64,000 nt of DNA, taken from assembly GCA_949373085.1 (NCBI GenBank), contig CASICJ010000028.1, positions 1-64,000 on the forward strand, written 5' to 3'. Below, one piece after another: positions 17,108-25,635 of the stretch (positions within the stretch are counted from its first letter, which is position 1; each line of letters starts with the position of its first letter). A program made the translations under genes and the position numbers. The stretch is from an uncultured Verrucomicrobiales bacterium (GTDB lineage: Bacteria > Verrucomicrobiota > Verrucomicrobiia > Verrucomicrobiales > Akkermansiaceae). Under the pieces are notes generated by a model. The model did not search any database. It saw only the letters and a list, made by a program, of their open reading frames with translations, and was not told the DNA's origin.

Positions 17108-18547
17108 ATGAAGCCCTTACTTTTTTCTTTAATCGCCCTCTTTTCTTTTCCTGCTCTGGCGGCAAAAAAACCAAATATCCTTTGGATTTTCTGCGAAGAC
17201 CTTTCCCCTTGGATGGAATCCTACGGCTTTCCTGTAAATGCGGGCAAGACTCCCACCCTTGACAAGCTCAGCAAAAATGGCCTCCGATTTTCTCGCTGCT
17301 ATGTCCCTGCCCCAGTCTGTTCGGCCTGCCGCTCCGCCATGATCACCGGTGTCTATCAAACAACCACCGGGACTCATCAACATCGCTCCTCCCGGAGCCC
17401 CGAAGCCGCAATCCAACTGCCCACAGGAATCAAAACATTACCACAGCTATTCATCGAGAATGGCTACTCCACCTTTAACAAAGGCAAGGACGACTACAAT
17501 TTCGTCTATGATCGTAAAGAGCACTACACCGCTGATACTCAAAACCCAGCACCCAAGTCCGGCCAGAGAAAAGGATTCTATGGAAAAAGAGGAAAGGCTG
17601 ACTGGACGGCCCTCCCGAAAGGAAAGCCCTGGTTCGGACAAATCCAACTAGGCGGCGGAAAAACCAACACCCGAAAGCTCGCCGACAAAGTCGATCCTAC
17701 GACCATGAAAGTCCCACCTTACTTCCCAAATGAAAAAATCTTCCGTCAGGAATGGGCTCACCATTACGACACCGTCCGCGTGACGGACGGCCATGTCAGA
17801 AGTATCATGGATCGTCTAGAAGACGATGGCCTACTCAAAAACACCATCGTCTTTTTCTTCTCCGATCATGGCAATAACCACTCTCTCCGCCACAAGCAAT
17901 TCTGCTATGAAGGCGGTGTCCATGTTCCCCTCATCATTTCAGGACCGGGCATCGAGAAGGATACAACCCGCAACGAACTCATCAGCGGTCTTGATATCTC
18001 TGCCACCACCCTCGCTCTTGCCGACATCAAACTTCCCGACTACCTACACGGAAAAGACCTCTTTGGCGATCACTACCAAGCGCGAGACCACGTCGTCTCA
18101 GCCCGTGATCGTTGCGATTACACGATCGACCGCATCCGCACCGTCCGGACTGAAAAGTTCCGCTACCTCCGCAACTTCATGACAGATCGCATTCTTCTCC
18201 AAGCCCAATATCGCGACGGACAAGCCCAAACCAAGCGCCTTCGCGAACTCCACACCAAAGGTGAACTTGGGAAGATCCCGACTTGGGCCTTTTTCGGAAA
18301 ACGTCCTCCCGAAGAACTTTACGATCTCGAAAAGGACCCCCACCAAATCGATAATCTTGCTAACACTCCCAAGTTTGCTGGCGAGCTCAAACGCCACCGT
18401 GAACTCCTCACTAAGTGGATTAAAGAAACAGGCGACAAGGGAGAGCACTCCGAATCTAACGAACACCTTCGCGCCATTTACAAACGTTGGGGGACTAAAT
18501 GCGTTAACCCCGAGTTCGACGTTTTTAAAGATGAAGACACCAAATAG
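17108..18547 (+). CDS. Secreted sulfatase, heparan-N-sulfatase-like, with CSACR active site
   Basis: This is a 479-residue exported sulfatase with signal MKPLLFSLIALFSFPALAA. The first motif is ILWIFCEDLSPWMESYG. The segments after the active site (GVYQTTTGTHQHRSSRS) are typical of SGSH-like sulfatases of the PVC group. The modified cysteine is Cys71 in CSACRSAMITG. Position 3 is alanine and position 4 cysteine instead of the common CxPSR, so it depends on a maturase that accepts CxAxR. The second metal site is visible as FFSDHGNNHSLRH. It starts a same-strand pair with the next sulfatase 30 bases downstream. It probably removes sulfate from an amino- or uronic sugar, though the substrate is unproven. 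Confidence 0.92.
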   Translation: MKPLLFSLIALFSFPALAAKKPNILWIFCEDLSPWMESYGFPVNAGKTPTLDKLSKNGLRFSRCYVPAPVCSACRSAMITGVYQTTTGTHQHRSSRSPEAAIQLPTGIKTLPQLFIENGYSTFNKGKDDYNFVYDRKEHYTADTQNPAPKSGQRKGFYGKRGKADWTALPKGKPWFGQIQLGGGKTNTRKLADKVDPTTMKVPPYFPNEKIFRQEWAHHYDTVRVTDGHVRSIMDRLEDDGLLKNTIVFFFSDHGNNHSLRHKQFCYEGGVHVPLIISGPGIEKDTTRNELISGLDISATTLALADIKLPDYLHGKDLFGDHYQARDHVVSARDRCDYTIDRIRTVRTEKFRYLRNFMTDRILLQAQYRDGQAQTKRLRELHTKGELGKIPTWAFFGKRPPEELYDLEKDPHQIDNLANTPKFAGELKRHRELLTKWIKETGDKGEHSESNEHLRAIYKRWGTKCVNPEFDVFKDEDTK

Positions 18548-18577
18548 AGCTAACTCAAAGATCCAAAATTCATCCTC

Positions 18578-19975
18578 TTGAAAACCCTCGTCCTCTCTCT
18601 ACTCTGCATCTCCGCATCTCTACAAGCGGCAGATCGCCCCAACATCATCCTCCTGATGACTGATGATCAGGGTTGGGGCGATACTGGCTACAATGGTCAC
18701 CCTCACCTCAAGACTCCCCACCTCGACCAAATGCAGGCCGAAGGAGTGACTTTCACCCGCTTCTACTCCGCCGCCGCGATGTGTTCGCCTACCCGGGGAA
18801 GTTGCTACACCGGACGCAATCCCTATCGCTTTGGCATCACCTTCGCCATGAAGGGCATGCTTGAACCGACCGAAATACCCATCACTTCGATTCTTAAACA
18901 ACAAGGCTACACCACTGGCCACTTCGGCAAGTGGCACCTTGGCACTCTTTCCAAAGAAAAGGGCGACCAGAAACGCTGGGGCGCCTTCGCCAAAGATCCC
19001 GTCCGCTACTACTGCCCGCCCTGGGAACGTAATGTCGACGTCTCCTTCGTCACCGAATCGAAAGTCCCAACCTGGGACCCCCTCGTCGACCCCGGCCCGA
19101 TCAAAAAGACAAAATCCAGCGCCGCGAATCCCGTTAAAGCATATGGCAATGATTACTTCACCGGCCCCGGAAAAACCATCACCGAAAATACCAGAGGCGA
19201 TGACTCACAAGTCCTGATAGACCGTGCCATTCCCTTCATTCAGAACGCCGCTGAAAAGAAATCGCCTTTCTTTGCCGCCATTTGGTTTCACACCCCGCAC
19301 TCTCCAGTCGTTGGCGGGCCGAAATATCGCAAAATATATCACGCCCAACCGGAACACGCGCAACACTACTACGCCTGTCTCACCGCGATGGATGAACAAA
19401 TCGGACGTCTGCGCACCAAGCTCAAATCTCTCGGCATTGCCGACAATACCATGATTTGCTTCTGCTCTGATAACGGCCCCGCCCGTCAGGGATCACCTCG
19501 TCACATCGGAACCGCCAAAAATCTTAAAGGATACAAGCTCTCCCTGAACGAAGGTGGCATCCGGGTGCCCAGCCTCATGGTTTGGCCCGCAAAAATTGAA
19601 GAACCCCGCACCGTCGCCGCTCCCTGCTTCACCTCCGATTACTTCCCCACCATACTCGCCGCACTTAAAATCCCTCTTCCCAGCGACCGCGTCTACGACG
19701 GCGTCGATATTCTCCCCTTCGCAATCGGCAAGCAAATCGAACGCAAAAAACCGCTCGGCTTCCTCAACAAAGACGGCAAAGAAGCGGCCTGGATCGAAAA
19801 CCGCTATAAGCTCATTTCTCGGAAAAAGGGAAATGAACTCTACGACCTCATTAATGACCCCGGAGAGAAAATAAATCTTATCCAAGAAGCTCCAAAAATC
19901 GCCAAACGCATGGAAGGGCAGCTTTTAAATTGGAGAAATGGGGTGATGGCTGAGCTCAAGCTCATTCCAAAATAA
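18578..19975 (+). CDS. Secreted arylsulfatase-type sulfatase
   Basis: This 465-residue sulfatase is predicted to start at TTG 18578, which gives the signal peptide KTLVLSLLCISASLQAA; no ATG is available at the right place. The metal site is LLMTDDQGWGD. The formylglycine cysteine is Cys69 in CSPTRGSCYTGR, a CxPTR variant within the accepted consensus. HFGKWHLGTL carries the conserved lysine and histidine, and CFCSDNGPARQGSPRH the second metal cluster. It follows the previous sulfatase by 30 bases on the same strand, so the two are probably co-transcribed. The stop codon lies in the loop of a small hairpin. Confidence 0.92.
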   Translation: MKTLVLSLLCISASLQAADRPNIILLMTDDQGWGDTGYNGHPHLKTPHLDQMQAEGVTFTRFYSAAAMCSPTRGSCYTGRNPYRFGITFAMKGMLEPTEIPITSILKQQGYTTGHFGKWHLGTLSKEKGDQKRWGAFAKDPVRYYCPPWERNVDVSFVTESKVPTWDPLVDPGPIKKTKSSAANPVKAYGNDYFTGPGKTITENTRGDDSQVLIDRAIPFIQNAAEKKSPFFAAIWFHTPHSPVVGGPKYRKIYHAQPEHAQHYYACLTAMDEQIGRLRTKLKSLGIADNTMICFCSDNGPARQGSPRHIGTAKNLKGYKLSLNEGGIRVPSLMVWPAKIEEPRTVAAPCFTSDYFPTILAALKIPLPSDRVYDGVDILPFAIGKQIERKKPLGFLNKDGKEAAWIENRYKLISRKKGNELYDLINDPGEKINLIQEAPKIAKRMEGQLLNWRNGVMAELKLIPK

Positions 19976-19984
19976 CTTTGGAAT
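19964..19984 (+). terminator. Weak hairpin over the sulfatase stop codon
   Basis: ATTCCAAA pairs with TTTGGAAT around a loop containing the TAA stop. Only a short, mixed T-rich stretch (TGTTCCTT) follows, so this is a possible weak terminator rather than a clear one. Confidence 0.35.
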
Positions 19985-20029
19985 TGTTCCTTAATCGGAC
20001 GCTTTACGGAACATCTCGTCATTTAAGCT

Positions 20030-20254
20030 TTATTCCAACTTTTCTAAACCCATTTTACCTGCAAATCTCTCAAGGGGAATAAAGCTGAGAACACCGGCAA
20101 CATCTTTATGGCAGCCAAATAAACAAGCTCGACCATAAAACTGAGGTTCACGAGATGTCCTCCAGCCAATTTCTCCACATTCCTCCTGATTATCCCAATG
20201 GGTGATAAACTGTAGCTTATTCAACTGTAGGTATTTAACCTCGATTCTCACCAT
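20030..20254 (-). CDS. Possible small ORF of 74 aa, unrecognised
   Basis: This ATG-started ORF lies in the otherwise empty gap between the second sulfatase and the DUF4407 gene, and shares the CATG of their start codons in divergent orientation. The product is rich in Trp, Cys and charged residues (HWDNQEECGEIGWRTS, GRACLFGCHKD) and has no signal peptide. I do not recognise it. It could be a real small gene, a gene remnant or chance. Confidence 0.25.
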   Translation of the reverse strand: MVRIEVKYLQLNKLQFITHWDNQEECGEIGWRTSREPQFYGRACLFGCHKDVAGVLSFIPLERFAGKMGLEKLE

Positions 20255-21941
20255 GTTTCATTCCCTCAAACACTTTTTCTTCTGGCTCTCTGGTGCAGGT
20301 TCAGAAACCCTTGAACGATGCCCAAATTGGGAACAGCGTAAATACGTCGCATTCGGAGCCACTGTCCTTGTTCCCTGTGCCTTTGCCTTTATCGCCTGTG
20401 CATATGCCCTTTCGACTATCACTGATAAGGCAGCCGTCATTTTTCCAGTGGCTTTTGTCTGGGCTTTTATCATCTTAACCATCGACCGAGCTCTCGTCTC
20501 TGGATACCGAGCCTTCCTCTCCTGGCCACGCAAGCTATCGCAATTTGCTCTTCGTCTCGTGGTGGCTATTCTCATGGGCCTCACCATCGCCCACCCGCTC
20601 GTCCTCCTTCTCTTCAGCGACACCGTAAGCTCGGTCATCGAAGAAGATCGTGCGACGGAGATCGAGCAGGTACGAACCCAGTTCGGAGAGACCAAGTCTA
20701 GAGTGCGGGGCGAAATTGGAAAACTGGATCAGTCGATTGCCACCCAACGCGAAAAGTGGACCGAAAGTTTTCAAGCTCGCTTCATCATTCAAGAACCCAG
20801 CTCCAAGAGCGACGCCATCCCCGGCCTGACTCCCGAGCAACAAAAGGAACTCGATGATGCTATCGACGAGTCAACCTCCCCATTCACTAATCGACTCGCA
20901 ATCGTTCAAGAACAATACGACGGCCTTTCGCCTCAATATTCAAAATTACAAACCGAGCTCTCGTTTTGGCAGACGGAATATGAGCGCGAGCTCAATGGCC
21001 AACGCTCGGGCTTAGTAGGCGAGGGGCCTCGAGCCAGATCAATCAAGGCCGACCAGCTTGAACCACGCCGGACCGACTCGCAAAGGCTCGCCCGTCAGCT
21101 CGAACATCTCAGCGGCGAGAAGTCCATGCTCGAAACTCAGGCCCGCACCGCCGAAGCGAGCGCCATTGAGGCCTTTGAAACTCGCCTCGCAGAGATCGAA
21201 GCTGCCGACCGGGCCGAAGAGAAACGCGTTATGGCGCTCAAAAGGCAGGTTGAAGAAGATCAGGCGAGCGCATTTGTGACCCAGCAAAATGCTCTGCGAG
21301 TGACCATCAAAGAGCAAATTGATTCACTTCTCGCCGAACAACAACTCGCAAAGGATGAATTAGCCGCCGTCGGCGTTGAAGAACGAAACCGACTCAAGTC
21401 AATTCGAGAGGAGCCCCGACGCGATATCCTCACCCAAACCCTAGCCCTTCACAACTTGTTCGAGGAGGGGGCAGAAGGAGGACGATTTGCATTTTACACT
21501 TACATCATCCTCACCGCGCTCTTTATGTTGGTCGACACGATACCGCTGGTGGTCAAATTCTTCACCAAGGCAGGACCTTATGACACCTTGGTCGATCGTG
21601 ACGAAATCTCCTTCGACTCGGAGCATAGCGCTTTTAAGTCGGGCAACGACCGCTACATGGACAATCTCTCCGAGGGTAACCTTATTTCAGTGACTCGTAA
21701 CAAGGGACTCGAGAACGCCCTAGTGGATGGCATAGAACACTCACGCGCTGGCCGCGAATTCCTCGCTTCTCTCATCGCGATGGAAAAATCATTCGCCGAA
21801 GAAATGCGTATTGAACAAGAAACCCTTGCTCACTCAAATCCCGAGAAGCGGGCTATGCTCGAGAAAATGAAAGCCAGCTTTTACGAAGACCTCCACCGCC
21901 GGATGGAAGCCTTCTTCAAAAACGGGGCCACCCAGAGTTGA
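20253..21941 (+). CDS. DUF4407 membrane protein with long coiled coil
   Basis: This 562-residue protein starts at ATG 20253; the track start at 20202 adds a leader that is probably not translated. Three hydrophobic helices near the N-terminus are visible (VLVPCAFAFIACAYAL, VIFPVAFVWAFIILTIDRAL, VVAILMGLTIAHPLVLLLF). A long charged coiled-coil region follows at about residues 130-400, then a fourth membrane helix near ILTALFMLVDTIPLVVKFF and a charged tail. This is the DUF4407 layout. The function of the family is unknown. It is convergent with the propeller/DUF1080 gene, with only 24 bases between stops, and has no obvious functional link to the sulfatases. Confidence 0.85.
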   Translation: MFHSLKHFFFWLSGAGSETLERCPNWEQRKYVAFGATVLVPCAFAFIACAYALSTITDKAAVIFPVAFVWAFIILTIDRALVSGYRAFLSWPRKLSQFALRLVVAILMGLTIAHPLVLLLFSDTVSSVIEEDRATEIEQVRTQFGETKSRVRGEIGKLDQSIATQREKWTESFQARFIIQEPSSKSDAIPGLTPEQQKELDDAIDESTSPFTNRLAIVQEQYDGLSPQYSKLQTELSFWQTEYERELNGQRSGLVGEGPRARSIKADQLEPRRTDSQRLARQLEHLSGEKSMLETQARTAEASAIEAFETRLAEIEAADRAEEKRVMALKRQVEEDQASAFVTQQNALRVTIKEQIDSLLAEQQLAKDELAAVGVEERNRLKSIREEPRRDILTQTLALHNLFEEGAEGGRFAFYTYIILTALFMLVDTIPLVVKFFTKAGPYDTLVDRDEISFDSEHSAFKSGNDRYMDNLSEGNLISVTRNKGLENALVDGIEHSRAGREFLASLIAMEKSFAEEMRIEQETLAHSNPEKRAMLEKMKASFYEDLHRRMEAFFKNGATQS

Positions 21942-21965
21942 ACTCTCATTCTTTAAAGGAGTCGC

Positions 21966-24482
21966 CTACTTCCTTTTATCATTAGCGGTAATCTTGCCAT
22001 CCTTATTGGTGTCGACGTTGGGGAATTGCCCACGGAAGATGTTGAGATGCTCTTCGCGGGACAGCTTTCCATCTTTGTTTTTGTCGGAACCTTTGAGGGC
22101 CTTGGGGTGGGAGAATTCTTTTGCGTCGAGAAAGCCGTCTCCGTTTTTATCCTTGGGGTCGAACTGCTTGGCGCGGTAGTCGAGGAATTCCTTTGGAGTG
22201 ATGACTTGGTCACGATTGAGGTCCATCCCTCGGACCATTCCGACGGGGAGGATGGTGATCTTTGCGGGCTTGGGTTTCTTTGATTTGGATTTCGCTTCAA
22301 CCAAATGCTCGGGGGCGTTTCCAAAGTTACCGAGGAATAATGCAAGCGATTGGTCGTAATCGACGTCGGGGACAATCCAGAGGTTTCGGAAGGAAACGCC
22401 GGTGCCTTTGTGGTCTTGGATCTTGAGAGGAAGCGGGCCGTGTTTTTTGTAGGGCTTGCCGACTTCGCCATAGGCCCAGGCATCTTGGTGGATGAGGATA
22501 CCATTGTGATACATGGTGACGCGGAGGGGTTCCAAAAGGGAGCCGTCGTCGTGGAAATCAGGGGCCTTGTAGAGGATGTCGTAGGACTGCCATTCGCCAG
22601 GCTTGCGGCAGGCGTTGGCGCGGGGTGGTTGTTGGCCGTAAATCGAGCCGCAGTGGCCGTCGGCGAAGGTTGGGTTTTGGTAGCTGTTGACGACCTGGAC
22701 TTCGTAGGCGGACATCAAAAACACGCCGGAGTTGCCGTAGAGTTGGCCGGTCCAGTTTGGATCATCGGAGGGATCGAAGCGGAATTCGAGGTGGATGCGG
22801 GCGGAGCCGTAGGACTCCTTGGTGGCGTTGCTGCCCTTGCCGCGTGGCATGACTCCTTGAGCGTCGAATTTCCAGTCTGGACTGTTCCACTGGGAGGCAT
22901 CGAGCACCGTGGCCTCGGCGGGGACGGGAACGACGCAGTCTTTTTCTGGAAGGGGTGCCACGACGGGGGGATGCGATCGCGTTTTGTCATTCCGAACCCA
23001 ACCTGACCCCACAAGCTTAATGGCGTGGGGCTTTTTCTGGCGCGCTTGTTTGGCGGGAAGAAGTTTGTTGGCGGTGTAGTAGATGGTGTCGAAGTCGAGG
23101 GGCCGGGCCTTGGCGTTCTTTTGCTCGAGGAATTTGATGGCGTAGACTTTTCCGGCGGTGAGCGGGACATCGAAGGTGACGGTCTTACGATCTTTGGAGA
23201 GCTTAAGATTGGACACTTTCAGCTCCTTTTCATCGACCCTGGGCGAGCCGTAGGTGCTGTAATAATGGTAGTGATAGTTAGTGACCGCGGGGGTGATTTC
23301 CTCGCCGATCGGCTGGGAGAATTCGACCTGAAAACCTGTCTTGGTAAGACTGGCTGACTTGATGGCGAAGGGCTCGGTTTTGCCGTCCCACTCGACATAC
23401 TGCAAGGCGGTGCGTTTACCCCCGAGGCTGAACCATCCGCGCCCGACTTGTGCCGACCAGAGGCGGCCCTTGGAGTCGAAGGACATTTTCACGGGGCCGG
23501 ATTTCAGTCCGCGAAGGAAGTCAATACACCATCCTTGATAGTCCCCGGCGACTTTTTCGAGTCCGCAGCGGAAGTAGTTCGACTGCCATTGATCTCCAAC
23601 GAAGATTTGATTTTTGAATGGGCCGAACTTTCCGCCCGTGGTGTCCCAGATCGGGCTGCCGGGTGAATTTGCGATGACCTCCCGGGGAAACCAAATCGAG
23701 GGGGGCGTGCGAAGTTTGGCGAAGTCAGCAGCTTTGAGAGATTGGACTTTTTCCTTGGTGAAGTCGGGTCGGGCGGGAAGAGAAGCGGGGTGGCCGTAGA
23801 AGTTTCCTTCACGAACGTGATAGAGGCAGCAGTCGGCGACCCAGTCTCCTTGGTTATCGGTGATGAAGAGTTCATCTTGCGGGCTCATGCCAATGCCACA
23901 GGGCGAGCGAAATCCAGAAGCCAACGGTTGAAAGTGCCCAGTGCGATCCGAGCGATAGATCCATCCTCGCCACGGGGCATTATAGGACATATTGCCGCCG
24001 CCCTTTCCTTTGGGTTTGCCATCGGGGACGGTGAAATCTCCGCGGGCCCCGAGATTGAGCGAGGCGTATTTCCGACCGAGAGAATCGACAACCGGGCCGT
24101 AGTGATATTCATGGTATTCGCCGGAGATGCCAAAGGCGTCGGTAACGCATTCGTAGCGATCACAGATGCCGTCTTTGTTGTCATCGACCAACTTGGTGAG
24201 TTCGGGTTTCTGTGCGACGTAATAGGCGCCCTCTTTGACATCGTAATAGATTCCATTGGGCTCCATGAGATTTTCGGCAAAGCGGGTCCAGGTTTTGTCT
24301 TTGTATTCCCAGACCTCGCCTTCCCAGGTGACAACGGCGAGGGTGTCATCCGGCTTGTGACAAAGTCCAAGAATAGTCACGGCGCCTTTGGGGAGGGGAA
24401 CGGTTTCGATACGATAGCCGGCTGGGATTTGGGCCAATCCAAAGCAGGTGAGTGAGAGGAGAATGAGAGTAATGTATTTCAT
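21966..24482 (-). CDS. Secreted beta-propeller / DUF1080 / EF-hand fusion protein
   Basis: This is an 838-residue exported protein with signal MKYITLILLSLTCFGLAQ. Residues about 20-370 form a propeller like those of glucose/sorbosone dehydrogenase-type and PVC 'membrane-bound dehydrogenase' proteins (GFRSPCGIGMSPQDELFITD). Residues about 540-710 are a DUF1080 domain: GNSGVFLMSAYEVQV, GEWQSYDILYKAP and GVSFRNLWIVP are hallmark positions of 3-keto-disaccharide hydrolases. Four EF-hand-like loops end the protein (DLNRDQVITPKE, DKNGDGFLDAKE, DKNKDGKLSREE, DTNKDGKITAND), suggesting calcium binding. The gene begins six bases after a cytochrome c gene on the same strand. A combined oxidation and cleavage of a glycoside is inferred from the fusion and not demonstrated. 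Confidence 0.87.
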   Translation of the reverse strand: MKYITLILLSLTCFGLAQIPAGYRIETVPLPKGAVTILGLCHKPDDTLAVVTWEGEVWEYKDKTWTRFAENLMEPNGIYYDVKEGAYYVAQKPELTKLVDDNKDGICDRYECVTDAFGISGEYHEYHYGPVVDSLGRKYASLNLGARGDFTVPDGKPKGKGGGNMSYNAPWRGWIYRSDRTGHFQPLASGFRSPCGIGMSPQDELFITDNQGDWVADCCLYHVREGNFYGHPASLPARPDFTKEKVQSLKAADFAKLRTPPSIWFPREVIANSPGSPIWDTTGGKFGPFKNQIFVGDQWQSNYFRCGLEKVAGDYQGWCIDFLRGLKSGPVKMSFDSKGRLWSAQVGRGWFSLGGKRTALQYVEWDGKTEPFAIKSASLTKTGFQVEFSQPIGEEITPAVTNYHYHYYSTYGSPRVDEKELKVSNLKLSKDRKTVTFDVPLTAGKVYAIKFLEQKNAKARPLDFDTIYYTANKLLPAKQARQKKPHAIKLVGSGWVRNDKTRSHPPVVAPLPEKDCVVPVPAEATVLDASQWNSPDWKFDAQGVMPRGKGSNATKESYGSARIHLEFRFDPSDDPNWTGQLYGNSGVFLMSAYEVQVVNSYQNPTFADGHCGSIYGQQPPRANACRKPGEWQSYDILYKAPDFHDDGSLLEPLRVTMYHNGILIHQDAWAYGEVGKPYKKHGPLPLKIQDHKGTGVSFRNLWIVPDVDYDQSLALFLGNFGNAPEHLVEAKSKSKKPKPAKITILPVGMVRGMDLNRDQVITPKEFLDYRAKQFDPKDKNGDGFLDAKEFSHPKALKGSDKNKDGKLSREEHLNIFRGQFPNVDTNKDGKITANDKRK

Positions 24483-24488
24483 GCGATA

Positions 24489-25613
24489 CTAGTGGATCGA
24501 GATGTTGAAGGATTGGGCTCCTTTGGGAGAAATGGTGACGGTCTTTTCGCCGTCTTGTGTTTTGAAGGAGATGAGCGTGGATTCGCCCTTGATTTGATAG
24601 CTGAGAAACCGGAGCGAATCCGACTTAAGCGGGCTGGATTTGAACTGGTCAATCGGAGTGCCTGTGACTTCCGAAGGCTTGGCACTTCGGTCGGGCAGGG
24701 AGGGCGTCTGATTGATCTCGGCAGAATGCCAGGCCTTGATGATTTGGCCGTCCACCGGATTGAGCGCGACGATCACCCGGTTGGATAAGAGGCACATGAG
24801 AGTGCGCGGAGGAAGGTCTTTGATCCACTTGCGCACGACGAGTGCTTCTCCTCGTCTTGCTTTGATGAACTTGGGAATATTTCCTTCGAGACTGCGACCC
24901 GTCAGCGCAAAGCTCTTGCCGCCGACCTGCTGAAGCACCGCTCGGAACCGGTAACTATGGCTCTTTTTCTCCTCATGAAAGATTTCCAAATCATGGACTC
25001 CGGGCTGTAAGGTGACCGTCTTGTTGAAGTGGGTTTTTTTGTCGGTGTTCGCATCCGAGTAATGAATCTCTTCTCCATTCAAGAAAATGGAAGTCCGTCC
25101 AATTGGCCCGATTGAAAAGCGGTATTCACCGGCGGTCTTGATATAGAGCTTGGAATTTCCACGCAGAACGCCAACACCATTCCGCTTGAAGTAATAATGA
25201 TTCTCGGGAAGCGGTGTTTGTGAAAGTGATTCCACCGATGCAAAGTCTTTTGGGGCGAAGCGCTTGTCCTTAAAATACTCAACGGGATAAACCGAGCGCA
25301 CCGTCTCGCGCATTCCTTCTTGTTCGGAGAGAATGAAATCGCGTAGAGCAAGTCGGTCGGCTTCAGGAAAAACCTCCTCGTAGGCGATCATCGCCGAGCC
25401 GGGCACGCCTTTATTGATAACCTCGAGAATGGCCGCGGGCGAGGAACCGTGACGCCAGTATTGATCTCTTAAAGACGGCCCCTGTCCGCCATCCAAGGTC
25501 GGCCCGTGGCAGTTGAAACAGAGCTGGGAATAGAGAGTCTTGCCGCGTTCCAGATCCGCGCCGAGGGCACTCGAGGTGACAAGAGCGCATAGAAATGAGA
25601 GGAGTAATTTCAT
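24489..25613 (-). CDS. Secreted mono-heme cytochrome c with PA14-like module
   Basis: ATG 25613 begins the signal peptide MKLLLSFLCALVTSSALGA; the longer ORF in the track runs back into the neighbouring gene. The 374-residue product has one heme site, CFNCHG, soon after the signal. It is followed by a typical class I cytochrome fold (GPSLRDQYW, the likely axial methionine in VPGSAMIAYEE). The central part (GEYRFSIGPIGRTSIFLNG, QPGVHDLEIFHEEK) resembles a PA14-like beta domain that often binds carbohydrate. The rest is unassigned. It lies between a sulfatase (22 bases) and the propeller/DUF1080 gene (6 bases) in one minus-strand run, which suggests it accepts electrons from that neighbour in the periplasm. 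Confidence 0.87.
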   Translation of the reverse strand: MKLLLSFLCALVTSSALGADLERGKTLYSQLCFNCHGPTLDGGQGPSLRDQYWRHGSSPAAILEVINKGVPGSAMIAYEEVFPEADRLALRDFILSEQEGMRETVRSVYPVEYFKDKRFAPKDFASVESLSQTPLPENHYYFKRNGVGVLRGNSKLYIKTAGEYRFSIGPIGRTSIFLNGEEIHYSDANTDKKTHFNKTVTLQPGVHDLEIFHEEKKSHSYRFRAVLQQVGGKSFALTGRSLEGNIPKFIKARRGEALVVRKWIKDLPPRTLMCLLSNRVIVALNPVDGQIIKAWHSAEINQTPSLPDRSAKPSEVTGTPIDQFKSSPLKSDSLRFLSYQIKGESTLISFKTQDGEKTVTISPKGAQSFNISIH

Positions 25614-25635
25614 GATTGGTGATGAGTGACGTGCA

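Noticed and set aside
22350-23006. 218-aa plus-strand ORF opposite the propeller/DUF1080 gene
   Set aside because: It is a mirror of a well-supported minus-strand gene, with Val/Gly-rich composition and no export or enzyme motif.
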